Made by a program: the position numbers and the translations under genes | Shown: positions 8,962 through 18,890 of the stretch, piece by piece | How the letters are laid out: each line of letters starts with the position of its first letter | Numbering within the stretch: position 1 is the first letter of the stretch | The notes under the pieces: generated by a model | The model's input: the letters and a program-made list of their open reading frames with translations, nothing else | Told to the model about the DNA's origin: nothing | The model's database searches: none | Assembly: GCF_012427705.1 (NCBI RefSeq) | Contig: NZ_CP048602.1 | Span: 3,720,001-3,784,000, forward strand | Direction of reading: 5' to 3' | Length of the DNA stretch: 64,000 nt | Origin: Vreelandella piezotolerans | GTDB lineage: Bacteria > Pseudomonadota > Gammaproteobacteria > Pseudomonadales > Halomonadaceae

Positions 8962-9543
8962 CTATCCGTCCACGCCCAGTAGCGCGTCGCGAAACTCTTC
9001 ACCCAGCGGGCGCTCGCCCAGCCAAATGCCGAACATCGCGCTGGCAAACTCGGCGCTGCTATCCTCGTAGAGCGTCTCACCGTTGAGGGCAAGGCGTAAC
9101 TGCTCACCGTCCCAGCTCAACAGGTACCGATCGCCGGGAACCACATCCCGGTACCGTTGATTCAACTGCGCCATGTTCTCTTTCACCTGATTGAACTCGT
9201 AAAGCGTCAACGAATCGTTGAGCGTTTTCTCTGTCGCCTCGGCAAAGTCGTCGGCAGCAATCTCATGAAAGTAGGCAAGTTCCAAACGGCGGGGTACATC
9301 GCTTAACGGCTGAGGCTCGCGCTCCCCTTCCAACTGATAATACGCCCCCGCATAAGCGGTCCATATCATGTAACGAAATACGCCGCTTCCCAGCAGCACA
9401 TAGCGCTGGCCATTCTCTTCCACCACACGGTCGAAGCGTTCGCCCCGCTCGGTCACGCTTTCGGCTTGGGCGCTACTGACCGCCACGGTGGTTCCTATGA
9501 GCAAACAGGTCGATAGCAGGGCTGTCACAAGGCGTGGTTGCAC
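8962..9543 (-). CDS. Chalcone isomerase-like exported protein
   Basis: The product (193 residues from my chosen start) resembles the chalcone-isomerase-like family. Bacterial members are exported proteins of uncertain role, not known flavonoid enzymes. Hydrophobic residues with an SSAQA end form a signal peptide, followed by a mixed alpha/beta domain with RRLELAYFHEIAADDFAEAT and DSLTLYEFNQVKENMAQLNQ. I start it at GTG 9543, not at ATG 9579, because a near-perfect Shine-Dalgarno GGGAGGAGG lies just before the GTG and would be inside the coding region of the longer form. The longer form would also put 12 charged residues before the signal peptide. Confidence 0.7.
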   Translation of the reverse strand: MQPRLVTALLSTCLLIGTTVAVSSAQAESVTERGERFDRVVEENGQRYVLLGSGVFRYMIWTAYAGAYYQLEGEREPQPLSDVPRRLELAYFHEIAADDFAEATEKTLNDSLTLYEFNQVKENMAQLNQRYRDVVPGDRYLLSWDGEQLRLALNGETLYEDSSAEFASAMFGIWLGERPLGEEFRDALLGVDG

Positions 9544-9647
9544 GGTGTCCTCCTCCCGTATTGGCTTGGCTGGCTTCACATATAGCTATACATACTCGCC
9601 AAGACAATAAAGGTTCCGTACAGTCATGCTCGAAACGGCACTACCGG

Positions 9648-10493
9648 CTACCAAGGGCGACACACCATCACGTCGCAGTGGGGTTCGCTCAGCAACATGT
9701 CGGTGAGCGGGTTGGGTTGATGCGGTCGGCAGCGGCTACCCAACATGACCAAGTCTGGCGAGTGGCGCTTGATATAGTCGTGCAGCACGTCGCAGGGCTG
9801 GCCCGGTTCCAGTACCAGCTCGATATCGGGTATGCCGTCTAGTTCGCGCATGAGGCTTTCGACCTCGTTGTCCAGCGCTTCTCGTAGGCGGGCGACTTCA
9901 TGATCACGCCACTGGGCATAAAATGCCTGGTTACCCAGCTCTCGCTCACCGGGCAGGTTCCAAGCGTGCAGCAGCGTGAGCTGAGCGTCGGGAAAGCGGA
10001 TCAGTGCCTCTTTTAGCGTTTGTCGAGCGGTGAGAGAAAAGTCGATCGGCACCACGATATGCTGCCACGGCTGCGTCGGGCGGTATGACGCTACCACCAC
10101 GGGGCAAGGGGTACTGCGCAGAATACGCATCAAGGTCGTGCCAAAGAGTAAATCTTTCTCACCCCGCTTACGGTGCATGCCAAGCACGATTAGCGATGCA
10201 TGACGCTCATGGGCTTCGCGAACGATCTCCACATGGGCATCGCCCACCACCGTTTGAATCATCAGCGAAGGGAGTTCGAGCGCGTAATCCTCACGAAGAT
10301 CGGTGAGCGTCGCGCTAATGTCATCGCTGACCGCGCGCTCCAGGTCGTGAAGCATCCGATGGGGAAGGTAGGGGTCGAGCACGTGGAGCACGTCCAACTG
10401 CGCGCCCTGCTGATGGGCAAGTCGCAGCGCACGGGCAAAGGCCGCGCGATTTTCCTGTGACAGGTCAGTGGCAAATAGCAGCGTGCGAGACAT
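9648..10493 (-). CDS. Tandem universal stress protein (UspE-like)
   Basis: The 281-residue protein contains two UspA domains, about residues 1-140 (SRTLLFATDLS, then LIVLGMHRKRGEKDLLFGTT) and 145-281 (WQHIVVPIDFSLTARQTL, then LVMLGSRCRPHQ). This arrangement is like E. coli UspE. The first domain keeps only part of the ATP-binding signature and the second has lost it, so nucleotide binding is doubtful. Start 10493 is preceded by CCAAGGAG; the longer frame to 10544 runs into the hairpin behind thiD. It probably acts in stress resistance, but no partner is indicated by its neighbours. Confidence 0.85.
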   Translation of the reverse strand: MSRTLLFATDLSQENRAAFARALRLAHQQGAQLDVLHVLDPYLPHRMLHDLERAVSDDISATLTDLREDYALELPSLMIQTVVGDAHVEIVREAHERHASLIVLGMHRKRGEKDLLFGTTLMRILRSTPCPVVVASYRPTQPWQHIVVPIDFSLTARQTLKEALIRFPDAQLTLLHAWNLPGERELGNQAFYAQWRDHEVARLREALDNEVESLMRELDGIPDIELVLEPGQPCDVLHDYIKRHSPDLVMLGSRCRPHQPNPLTDMLLSEPHCDVMVCRPW

Positions 10494-10530
10494 GGCTAGC
10501 TCCTTGGCCGAATGGCTCAGCCTGATAGGC

Positions 10531-10562
10531 AAACAAACGGGCACCCTTCAGCATGGTGCCCG
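10531..10562 (-). terminator. Terminator after thiD
   Basis: CGGGCACC (10538-10545) pairs with GGTGCCCG (10555-10562) across a 9-base loop. On the minus strand the stem is followed by TTTGTTTG. It lies downstream of thiD and upstream of the tandem Usp gene, both on the minus strand. Confidence 0.6.
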
Positions 10563-10642
10563 CTGCCCTATCTCGCAAGGAGACTCTGCGCCGCCTTTCC
10601 CCTCGATCCGACGTTTATTCTGCGTGGCGCTCGCCTAACGGC

Positions 10643-11503
10643 CTACCACCACGCATGGAAGTGGTGTACCGGACCACGCCCTTTGCCAACGGTTAAACGG
10701 TGGCTGGCCGCCAGTGCGCTATGCAGCCACTGCTTTGCCTCGGTAATGGCCTGCTCTGGCGCATCCTCTTCAGCCGCGTCAGGCAGCTTTGCCAGGCAGG
10801 CAGCAATGGCAGAAGAGAGCGCGCAGCCCGTGCCATGAAGATTCTCAGTGGCAATGCGGGAAGCCGGTAGCCACTGCTGTCCGCTGGGAGTGGCCAGCAA
10901 GTCGGGGCAGGTATCGCCACGCAAATGGCCGCCCTTTAGCACCACAAAGGGCGCGCCAAGGGCCACCAGCTTAGGCAGCAGCGCTTCCATTTCGTCCAAA
11001 CTGGTGGGCGCAGGTGCGTCCAGCAGCACGGCCGCTTCCGGTAGGTTGGGGGTAATCACGTCAGCGAGCGGCACCAGCACTTCCCGCACGGCACGAATGC
11101 CCGCGTTATCGACCAGGATATCGCCGCTCTTCGCTACCATCACCGGGTCGAGCACGATCCAGCGCGGACGCCGTTGGCGTAGTACGTCTGCAATGACTTC
11201 CGCCACGTCACGACTTGCCACCATGCCGATTTTCACTGCATCGATAGTCACATCGTTCAACAGATGCTCGAGCTGCTCACGGATCGCTTGGGGCGATACA
11301 GGGTACACCGAGGCGACGCCACAGGTGTTCTGGGCAATCACCGCCGTGATCACGTTCGTGCCATAAACGCCAAGGGAGGAAAATGTCTTGAGATCGCCCT
11401 GCAGGCCGGCACCTCCAGAGGGGTCGGAGCCAGCGATGGTCAATACATTACGCAAGCGAGCGTCGGCAGGTCGTGAAGGCGTGAGCATAGCGGGCGTGGA
11501 CAT
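10643..11503 (-). CDS. thiD: Hydroxymethylpyrimidine/phosphomethylpyrimidine kinase
   Basis: The 286-residue protein is a ribokinase-family kinase. It has NVLTIAGSDPSGGAGLQGDLKTF near the N-terminus, VKIGMVAS, LDPVMVAKSGD, and the catalytic HGTGCALSSAIA motif near residue 229. It phosphorylates HMP to HMP-P and then HMP-PP for thiamine synthesis. The ATG at 11503 has a TAAGGAG site; the longer frame to 11557 adds 18 residues that lack similarity. No other thiamine gene is nearby. The C-terminus keeps the family's RLTVGKGRGPVHH end. Confidence 0.93.
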   Translation of the reverse strand: MSTPAMLTPSRPADARLRNVLTIAGSDPSGGAGLQGDLKTFSSLGVYGTNVITAVIAQNTCGVASVYPVSPQAIREQLEHLLNDVTIDAVKIGMVASRDVAEVIADVLRQRRPRWIVLDPVMVAKSGDILVDNAGIRAVREVLVPLADVITPNLPEAAVLLDAPAPTSLDEMEALLPKLVALGAPFVVLKGGHLRGDTCPDLLATPSGQQWLPASRIATENLHGTGCALSSAIAACLAKLPDAAEEDAPEQAITEAKQWLHSALAASHRLTVGKGRGPVHHFHAWW

Positions 11504-11578
11504 GGGGCTCCTTACCAAGCAGAACAGTATCTGCATAGGATACTCAAGCCGCCGCACTTACGCTGCCTTAATCTCACG

Positions 11579-11602
11579 AAAAGGCCGCCCGAGGGCGGCC
11601 TT
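11579..11602 (-). terminator. Terminator after the TakP-like gene
   Basis: AAGGCCGCCC (11581-11590) and GGGCGGCCTT (11593-11602, counting one shared G) form a strong GC stem with a tiny loop, followed on the minus strand by TTTT. It lies 14 bases after the binding-protein stop and before thiD, closing the second TRAP operon. Confidence 0.8.
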
Positions 11603-11616
11603 GTTGAGGCATGGCG

Positions 11617-12726
<1,110 letters not shown>

Positions 12727-12773
12727 GCGTTAACCCTCTTGCTTGTTTTATTGCTGTTATGGGTAGGGAATAT

Positions 12774-12800
12774 CCCGCTTGGCGTGTGCCACCAAGCGGG
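12774..12800. repeat. Intercistronic hairpin before the TakP-like gene
   Basis: CCCGCTTGG (12774-12782) and CCAAGCGGG (12792-12800) form a perfect 9-bp stem with a 9-base loop, in the 172-base gap between the large permease and the binding protein. There is no T-run, so it is more likely a processing or mRNA-stability element than a terminator. Confidence 0.5.
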
Positions 12801-12898
12801 TTGTTACAAGCCATTGTGTGTCTGCAGCTTGGCTGCTTTTAGTGAAGGTTGCCACTCTCTTGCGTTGATAGCAGCGTTATTTTTCAACTAAGTGCGTC

Positions 12899-14302
12899 TT
12901 AGAACTGTGTCGGCAGCCAGGTCGCCAACTGCGGGAAGAACGTCAGCAACAGCAACATTCCTAACTGCATCAGGATGAACGGCACCACGCCACGGTAGAT
13001 GGCCGAGGTGGGCACCGACGGTGGCGCCACGCCGCGCAGATAAAACAGCGCGAAACCGAACGGAGGCGTCAGGAAGGAGGTCTGCAGGTTGATGGCGATC
13101 ATGATGCCCAACCAAATCGGGTCGAGTCCCATCGCCAGCAGGATCGGACCGACGATTGGCACCACCACGAAGGTGATTTCGATGAAGTCGAGAATGAAGC
13201 CAAGCAGGAAGATCACCAGCATGACGATGATCGTGGCTCCAATCACGCCCCCTGGCATGCTCTCGAACAGCTCGGTGACCATGTGCTCACCGCCATAGGC
13301 GCGGAAAACCAGCGAAAACAGTGCCGCGCCGATCAGAATCAGGAACACCATCGTAGTGACATGGGTGGTCGAACGCAGCACGTCTTTGAGGGTTGCCCAA
13401 TCCAGTTGACGATAAGCCAATGCCAGCACTAAGGCACCAAAGGCACCCACCGCCGATGCCTCAGTAGGCGTTGCAAAACCACTCAGGATAGAGCCCAGTA
13501 CGGCGACGATCAGCACCACCGGGGGCACCAAGCCTTTGAGCAGCAAAATCCCCAGGCCCGAGGTGTGGCCAAGCTCGGCCATCAGCTCTTCGCGGTCGGC
13601 CGCTGGCGCCATACTGGGCCGGAAGAACGCTACCAAGCCCACGTAGATCATGTACATGACGACGAGGATCAACCCCGGCACCAGGGCGCCCATGAACAGA
13701 TCGCCCACAGAGACCGTTTTCGGGCTGAAGATGCCCATATCGAGCTGCGCCTGCTGGTAGGCCGACGAAAGAACGTCGCCCAGCAGCACCAGGGCGATGG
13801 AGGGGGGAATGATCTGTCCCAGCGTGCCGGTGGCGCAAATGGTGCCCGTGGCCAGCGACGTACTGTAGCCACGCTTGAGCATGGTGGGCAGCGACATCAA
13901 CCCCATGGTGACCACGGTTGCCCCTACGATGCCGGTAGAAGCGGCCATTAGCATGCCCACCAGCGTGACCGAAATCCCCAGGCCGCCACGCATGGAGCCA
14001 AACAGCAGCGCCATGGCATCCAGCAGCGTTTCGGCGACTTTGGACTTCTCCAGCAGTACGCCCATCAAGACGAATAGCGGTACCGCCAAGAGCGTCTGAT
14101 TGGTCATGATGCCGTAAAGACGATTGGGTAGCGCGGCTAGATAGCCGCTATCGAAGTTGGCGTCGATGCCAATGGCTTCCAGCCCCAGACCCATGCCTGC
14201 AAACAGCAACGCAGTGCCCGCCAGCGACAGAGCCACGGGAAAGCCGAACATCAATACGATACAGATGGCGGCAAACAGAATAAGCGGCATAAATTCGAGC
14301 AT
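12899..14302 (-). CDS. TRAP transporter large permease (DctM)
   Basis: A 467-residue DctM protein, longer than TeaC, as is usual for partners of TakP-type binding proteins. It shows about 12 membrane segments and the family stretches VPLFVLMGVLLEKSKVAETLLDAM, TGTLGQIIPPSIALVLLGD and QTSFLTPPFGFALFYLRG. Start ATG at 14302 shares one base with the small-permease stop (TGATG), a coupling arrangement; the TTG codon just before it is a less likely start. It works with the adjacent DctQ and the TakP-like protein to import an organic acid with Na+. Confidence 0.9.
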   Translation of the reverse strand: MLEFMPLILFAAICIVLMFGFPVALSLAGTALLFAGMGLGLEAIGIDANFDSGYLAALPNRLYGIMTNQTLLAVPLFVLMGVLLEKSKVAETLLDAMALLFGSMRGGLGISVTLVGMLMAASTGIVGATVVTMGLMSLPTMLKRGYSTSLATGTICATGTLGQIIPPSIALVLLGDVLSSAYQQAQLDMGIFSPKTVSVGDLFMGALVPGLILVVMYMIYVGLVAFFRPSMAPAADREELMAELGHTSGLGILLLKGLVPPVVLIVAVLGSILSGFATPTEASAVGAFGALVLALAYRQLDWATLKDVLRSTTHVTTMVFLILIGAALFSLVFRAYGGEHMVTELFESMPGGVIGATIIVMLVIFLLGFILDFIEITFVVVPIVGPILLAMGLDPIWLGIMIAINLQTSFLTPPFGFALFYLRGVAPPSVPTSAIYRGVVPFILMQLGMLLLLTFFPQLATWLPTQF

Positions 14303-14862
14303 CAAACACGCTCCTCGAGGTGATTGTCATCGGCAGTTGGCGGCGTCATTCGCCCGGTGAAGACATAGCCATTGCGCACGACTTCGATCAGCCCTTGAAG
14401 GATCATCAAGACCGCAAACACCGGAATCAGCGTCTTCAGTGCAAATACGGCGGGTATGCCACCGTAATCCGAGGAGGTTTCCATGATGCGCCAAGAGTTC
14501 GCCACATAACCATAGCTGGACGCGATGACGAACAGCATCACCGGAATCATCAGCAACAGAATACCCACTATATTCACCAGCGCCTGTCGGCGAGGTGTCA
14601 TCCCACGATAGAAAATATCGACGCGGACATGGCCATCGTGGCGAAAGGTATAGGCAGCAGCGAGCATGAAGACGCTAGCATGCATGTACATCACCAGCTC
14701 TTGCATGAAGATACTATTGATACTGAACATATAGCGAAGCAGAACAATCGCGAACTGAATCAACATCATGATGATGATCAGCCACGCAAGGGTACGCCCG
14801 AACCACTCCGAAGCGCGGTCCAGCGCACCGATAAACGCAGGTAGTTGTGTTGTGTCCGACAT
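14302..14862 (-). CDS. TRAP transporter small permease (DctQ)
   Basis: The 186-residue product has four membrane helices (for example LAWLIIIMMLIQFAIVLLRYMF and LVNIVGILLLMIPVMLFVIAS) and the HVRVDIFYRGMTPRRQALVN loop of the larger DctQ branch. I start it at ATG 14862 (MSDTTQLPAF); the frame extends to 14943, but the added 27 residues look non-coding. It is the first gene of the operon, overlapping the large permease by one base. Its promoter should lie in the roughly 100 bases before it. Confidence 0.85.
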   Translation of the reverse strand: MSDTTQLPAFIGALDRASEWFGRTLAWLIIIMMLIQFAIVLLRYMFSINSIFMQELVMYMHASVFMLAAAYTFRHDGHVRVDIFYRGMTPRRQALVNIVGILLLMIPVMLFVIASSYGYVANSWRIMETSSDYGGIPAVFALKTLIPVFAVLMILQGLIEVVRNGYVFTGRMTPPTADDNHLEERV

Positions 14863-14958
14863 GGAAGTGTCTCGCGTAAAACGGCTAAGGGGAGTCAGCG
14901 CCCCAGACAATAGCGCATATACGCAGACAATGCAGCGCCCCAAAGACGCTCTTACGGC

Positions 14959-15807
14959 TTATTGTTCAACGTTCGCGCTGATGGACGAGAGACACGCCGC
15001 AGGCAGCGGCAGATCCACCGCGATCGGCAGATGGTCGGAAAAGAGATGATCCAGTACGCGCACCTCGGCGGCTTCCAGCGTTTGCGACAGCAAAATATGA
15101 TCCAACGCGCGGCGCGGTTGCCAGGAAGGGTAGCTGAGTAGCGGTTTGACAGGGTGCAGCGGTAGTGAGGTGCTAAACCGCTCGTGGGCATGAAGCTGAT
15201 CGGGCGTGCAGTTCAAGTCACCCATGACCACCACGTGTCGCAGCGGTTCGATGATATCGCTAAGGTAGTCGAGTTGGCGCACTCGGCCACGGTGGCTAAG
15301 CGCCAAATGGGCGACGAAGATATGCAGCGCATCTGGGCCTTCGCCGTAACGCACGTGAATCGCGCCGCGGCCGGGCAACATGCCGGGCAGCCGATGCTCT
15401 TCGATGTGGCTAGGCGTCAAACGAGAAAGCAGGCCGTTGCTGTGCTGGGCAAACTGACCCAAATTGCGGTTGAGTTGTTGAAAGTAGTGCGGAAACTTCG
15501 CCTGGGCTGCCAAGTACTCCACCTGATTGACTCGGCTGGAGCGAAAGCTGCCGCCATCGACCTCTTGAAGCCCTACCACGTCGAACTGCTCCAACACGCT
15601 GCCCACTAGCGCCAACCGCTTGATACGCTGGGGGTTGGGCAGCACATGCTGCCAACTCCGCGTGAGGTAGTGGTGGTAGGCAGAGGTTTGAATACCTACC
15701 TGCAAGTTGAAGGTCAGCAGCCGAAGATGGCCGCGTTCCAACAGCGCGGAGGAGGGAAGCGCTCCGGGCGAGCGAGTTGGCCCGCCCGTGTGACCGTGCT
15801 CAAGCAC
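14959..15807 (-). CDS. Endonuclease/exonuclease/phosphatase family protein
   Basis: The protein (282 residues if started at GTG 15807) has the EEP-fold motifs: LLTFNLQVG, VVGLQEVDGG with the metal-binding Glu, VVMGDLNCTPD, and the C-terminal SDHLPIAVDL with the catalytic Asp-His pair. Members hydrolyse phosphodiester or phosphomonoester bonds, and the substrate here is unknown. It begins 2 bases after the dsbA stop and is probably cotranscribed with dsbA, an arrangement also seen next to dsbA in pseudomonads. No good ribosome site precedes the GTG, so the real start may be further in, closer to the conserved RLLTFN. Confidence 0.85.
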   Translation of the reverse strand: MLEHGHTGGPTRSPGALPSSALLERGHLRLLTFNLQVGIQTSAYHHYLTRSWQHVLPNPQRIKRLALVGSVLEQFDVVGLQEVDGGSFRSSRVNQVEYLAAQAKFPHYFQQLNRNLGQFAQHSNGLLSRLTPSHIEEHRLPGMLPGRGAIHVRYGEGPDALHIFVAHLALSHRGRVRQLDYLSDIIEPLRHVVVMGDLNCTPDQLHAHERFSTSLPLHPVKPLLSYPSWQPRRALDHILLSQTLEAAEVRVLDHLFSDHLPIAVDLPLPAACLSSISANVEQ

Positions 15808-15809
15808 CG

Positions 15810-16442
15810 TTATTGCGCACGCTCGCTGCGAACTTTGTCGATCAGCGCATCGGCGATTTGTGGCATGTTTTCCAAGCTGCCAGCCGACTGGGGCGATACC
15901 ACGTAGCGGCCATCCACGATCAGTGCTGGCACGCCCATGAGACGCATGTCACGCATACGACTGTTGGCCTTGTTGACCTCGCTACGCACGCTGAACGCGG
16001 TCAGCGCTTTTTGGGCTTCTTCTTCGCTCACGCCGTAATCAGAGAAGAAGTCGACGATGTCGTCTGCTTCGGTCAACGAACGACCGTCTTGGTGAATGGC
16101 GTCGAAGAAGTCCTGGTGCAGCTCTTCTTCGATTCCTAACGACTGGGCAGCATAGAAAGCCGTCGCATGGGTATTCCAGTCACCGCCCATGGTGGCTGGC
16201 ATTTTCACGATGCTTACGTCATCGTCCAGCGTTTCGTACCACTCGTTCACGGACGTTTGCAGCCGGTAGCAGTGCGGGCAGCCAAACCAGAACGCTTCGG
16301 TCACTTCGATCTGATCGTCGTCTACCTGGGTCGCCACCGGCGACTCCAGCAGCGTGTAGTGTTGGCCTTCGACCAGTTCTTGAGCGCTTACCGCTGCAGA
16401 CAAGCCCAGACCGGCCAGTGCGACCATCAACGTTTTCAACAT
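15810..16442 (-). CDS. dsbA: Thiol:disulfide interchange protein DsbA
   Basis: A 210-residue periplasmic thioredoxin-fold oxidase. The signal peptide ends SAQA before QELVEGQHY, the active site is FWFGCPHCYRL (CPHC), and the cis-proline loop is GVPALIVDG. It introduces disulfide bonds into exported proteins. ATG 16442 is preceded by GGAGAG; the longer frame to 16517 adds 25 residues before the signal peptide. It lies downstream of the cytochrome c4 gene in the conserved order engB / c4 / dsbA / EEP protein. Confidence 0.95.
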   Translation of the reverse strand: MLKTLMVALAGLGLSAAVSAQELVEGQHYTLLESPVATQVDDDQIEVTEAFWFGCPHCYRLQTSVNEWYETLDDDVSIVKMPATMGGDWNTHATAFYAAQSLGIEEELHQDFFDAIHQDGRSLTEADDIVDFFSDYGVSEEEAQKALTAFSVRSEVNKANSRMRDMRLMGVPALIVDGRYVVSPQSAGSLENMPQIADALIDKVRSERAQ

Positions 16443-16560
16443 AGCGAGAACTCTCCAAAAAAGCAGGCCAACAAAAAGTGTGGCTATGACCCCTGGCGGG
16501 TCAGGCAGGTTCCCCATCCGGCGGATATTTCACAGGACAGGGAAGCCGGCGGAGGGGAAA

Positions 16561-17190
16561 TTAGTTCAAGCCCAGCACGTAGTTGGCGACGGCTTCCATG
16601 TCTTGGTCGCTCATCTTGGAAGCGATATCGCCCATGATGTTGTTCGGGCTATTGGCGCGCTCACCGGAGGCAAAGTCTTGCAGCGTGGAGACGGTGTACT
16701 CCGCATGCTGGCCTGACAGCGCCGGATAGACCGCACTGCCGATGCCGACACCCGTGGGCGTATGACAGGCGCTACAGGCGGGAATGCCTTTGGACATATC
16801 GCCTGCGCGATACAGCTCTTCACCGCGGGCTAGCAACTCAGCGTCTTCATCGCTGGTTTGACCGAGGTTAGCCTCTTGGCCTGCAAAGTGGGCAGCGACG
16901 TCCCAAGCATCTTGGTCTGAGTAGTCATCGACCAAACCGGCCATCTGTGGGACGACACGGTTGCCGTCACGAATGTCCATGATCTGTTTGGCCAGATAGG
17001 ACATCTGCTGTCCTGCCAGGTTGGGGAAGGTACCCACTGCGCTAATGCCCTGCTGGCCATGACAGGCGGCACAGGTTTGCGCAAGTTCGCGACCCGCCGC
17101 TGCATCAGCGTCGGCTTGGAGGTCCGTTTGGGCGTGGGCGGTGCCAACGGCACCCATGGTAATTGCCAGGCTTGCCAGTAACTTTCTCAT
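16561..17190 (-). CDS. Cytochrome c4, dihaem
   Basis: The 209-residue exported protein has two haem c sites, CAACH and CSACH, one in each of two similar halves (about residues 25-110 and 120-209). Each half has a distal Met candidate (PQMAG and NNIMGDIASKM). The signal peptide ends AHAQ. Cytochrome c4 carries electrons from the bc1 complex to terminal oxidases at the periplasmic face of the membrane. ATG 17190 (MRKLLASLAITMG) is preferred over 17256 since it opens the signal peptide directly. It is divergent from engB, a conserved layout. Confidence 0.93.
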   Translation of the reverse strand: MRKLLASLAITMGAVGTAHAQTDLQADADAAAGRELAQTCAACHGQQGISAVGTFPNLAGQQMSYLAKQIMDIRDGNRVVPQMAGLVDDYSDQDAWDVAAHFAGQEANLGQTSDEDAELLARGEELYRAGDMSKGIPACSACHTPTGVGIGSAVYPALSGQHAEYTVSTLQDFASGERANSPNNIMGDIASKMSDQDMEAVANYVLGLN

Positions 17191-17499
17191 TGCTATTCCA
17201 CTATGCCGTTTGATTATTGACTGGTACGCACCCTGGGCGCTGCCCAGGTTCAGCACATTACCAGGGTCAGCTCCGCCAAAACGAACAACATATCGCGTTG
17301 GTCGCTGCTGGCTAGAGCGCGATGGTACACTAGCGCCCCAGGTCGCAGTTATAAACCGCTTGCATTATAACGAATCACCCTAGCGGCGGGAATGCAAGTC
17401 CAGGTCTGCTTTTGGGGTAATTCGTCGCGGTACCGCCCTCGCTCACTCGAGAGTGCTCGGGCAGGCCGTGTCATACGTTTGTTTTTCAGGATGAACTCC
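17191..17499. other. 309-base gap between cytochrome c4 and engB
   Basis: It carries both divergent 5' regions. A perfect 7-bp hairpin, CCTGGGC/GCCCAGG (17232-17248), falls in the leader of the cytochrome mRNA. A perfect TATAAT on the minus strand (17364-17369) is a possible -10 for cytochrome c4, with a poor -35. CACTC/GAGTG (near 17443-17454) followed by a T-rich stretch at 17477-17486 precedes engB. Many relatives encode the small RNA Spot 42 or ErsA upstream of engB. I see no convincing promoter-plus-terminator pair for one here. Confidence 0.4.
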
Positions 17500-18147
17500 A
17501 TGTCTACCCCTCATGATAGCCCAGTCCCTCGGCTAAACTACCCCACTGCGCGCTTTATGATCAGCGCGCCGACCTTGGCGCTGTGCCCAGACGATACGGG
17601 GGCAGAAGTGGCCTTTGCCGGGCGCTCCAATGCCGGTAAATCCAGCGCTATCAATGCGCTTACCCGGCAAAACGCGCTAGCGCGCACCTCGCGAACACCC
17701 GGCCGCACCCAGCTCATCAACTTCTTCACCGTGATGAACGATACGTCGCGTCGCTTGGTGGACTTGCCCGGCTACGGCTACGCCAAAGTACCGGAAGCGG
17801 TCAAGCTCGAGTGGCAGCAGCACTTGTCCGACTATCTGCGCGGCCGTTTTAGCCTGCGCGGCCTCGTACTGCTCATGGACGTTCGCCATCCGCTGACCGA
17901 ATTCGACCAAATGATGCTCGATTATGCCGACCAGCGCGGCATGCCGGTGCACATCCTGCTAACCAAGGCCGACAAACTGAAACGCGGCCCGGCCAGCGCC
18001 GCACTCCAAAAGGTGCGCTCTCGCTTGAGGGAGTGGGAAGATTTGGTATCGGTCCAGCTCTTCTCGTCGCTGAAGCGTGACGGCGTCGACATGCTCTCCC
18101 AAAAGCTCGACCAGTGGCTCTACACCCCTGAAGACGCCAACGAGTAA
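17500..18147 (+). CDS. engB: Ribosome biogenesis GTP-binding protein EngB (YsxC/YihA)
   Basis: A 215-residue GTPase with G1 GRSNAGKSS (about residues 41-49), the G2-region [16 protein letters not shown]3 [11 protein letters not shown] and G4 TKADKL. It is needed for large-subunit assembly. An AGG ribosome site nine bases upstream supports ATG 17500; the ATG three codons earlier has its site too close. The longer frame to 17392 has no similarity. Its stop is 5 bases from the convergent HAD gene stop, with no terminator between them. Confidence 0.95.
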   Translation: MSTPHDSPVPRLNYPTARFMISAPTLALCPDDTGAEVAFAGRSNAGKSSAINALTRQNALARTSRTPGRTQLINFFTVMNDTSRRLVDLPGYGYAKVPEAVKLEWQQHLSDYLRGRFSLRGLVLLMDVRHPLTEFDQMMLDYADQRGMPVHILLTKADKLKRGPASAALQKVRSRLREWEDLVSVQLFSSLKRDGVDMLSQKLDQWLYTPEDANE

Positions 18148-18152
18148 CGGGC

Positions 18153-18890
18153 CTAGGCTTGTCGCTCCAGCCATGCGATCAGCTCGGGTAACTCTTTGAC
18201 GTGGGCAATACGATGTACCCGCTCGGGCAGCGCTTGGTCGCCGCGCTCGGCCACCCAAGCGGCGTGCATACCGAGCTGCTGAGCGGGAAGTACGTCTTCT
18301 TGCCAGGAGTCACCCACGTGCATGGCCCGTCTCGGCACGGTATTCAGGCGCTCCAACGCGGTGAGAAACGGCTTGGGATCCGGCTTCGGTGCCAGCAGTT
18401 CACCCGCTGCAATCGCCACTGGAAAGTGCGCCGCCAGCGGCTGACGTTTGAGGTGAATGTTACCGTTAGTAATCGCCGCGAGCCGATAGCGCTCGGCGAG
18501 CGCCGAGAGCAGCCCGGCCGCTTCAGGGTGCGGGGTGACCTGCACACGCAGACGGTGGAACTCGTTCATAGCGGCAGCGGCCCATAGTAGCGCGGCGCTA
18601 CGTGCCAAGCCGCTCTCCTCCAACTGGGCCTCCAGCGCCCGCAGACGCAACCACGTGAAGTCGCCACGTCGTTCGGGCACCTGGTGGGCCCACTGCTGGC
18701 GACGCTGTAAATAGTCTTCTACCCCCTCCTCGTAGGTGAGTGGCAGCGGTGCCTCCTGACGCGCCGACCGCCACGCGGTGAGCGCTTCCAGCAACCAGCG
18801 GTAGTGCCCTTCCTCGGTTTTCAACATCACGCCCTGGTTGTCCCACAGGGTGTCGTCCAAATCAAAGGTGATGGCGTCTAACGTGATCAT
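18153..18890 (-). CDS. yigB: HAD-superfamily hydrolase (YigB-like)
   Basis: The 245-residue protein has the HAD motifs FDLDDTLWDN (I), ITNGN (II) and HVGDSWQEDVLPAQQLG (III/IV), with a helical cap between I and II. It matches the YigB group, phosphatases active on FMN and on the riboflavin intermediate 5-amino-6-(5-phosphoribitylamino)uracil. The gene overlaps xerC by 4 bases (ATGA-type junction) and is the last gene of the argH-to-yigB run, the same position as in other gammaproteobacteria. The physiological substrate is inferred from the family only. Confidence 0.85.
   Translation of the reverse strand: MITLDAITFDLDDTLWDNQGVMLKTEEGHYRWLLEALTAWRSARQEAPLPLTYEEGVEDYLQRRQQWAHQVPERRGDFTWLRLRALEAQLEESGLARSAALLWAAAAMNEFHRLRVQVTPHPEAAGLLSALAERYRLAAITNGNIHLKRQPLAAHFPVAIAAGELLAPKPDPKPFLTALERLNTVPRRAMHVGDSWQEDVLPAQQLGMHAAWVAERGDQALPERVHRIAHVKELPELIAWLERQA

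Noticed and set aside
17191..17499. Possible Spot 42/ErsA-type small RNA upstream of engB
   Set aside because: The position fits, but I could not find a good promoter together with a terminator hairpin and T-run, nor any sequence I recognise from those RNAs.
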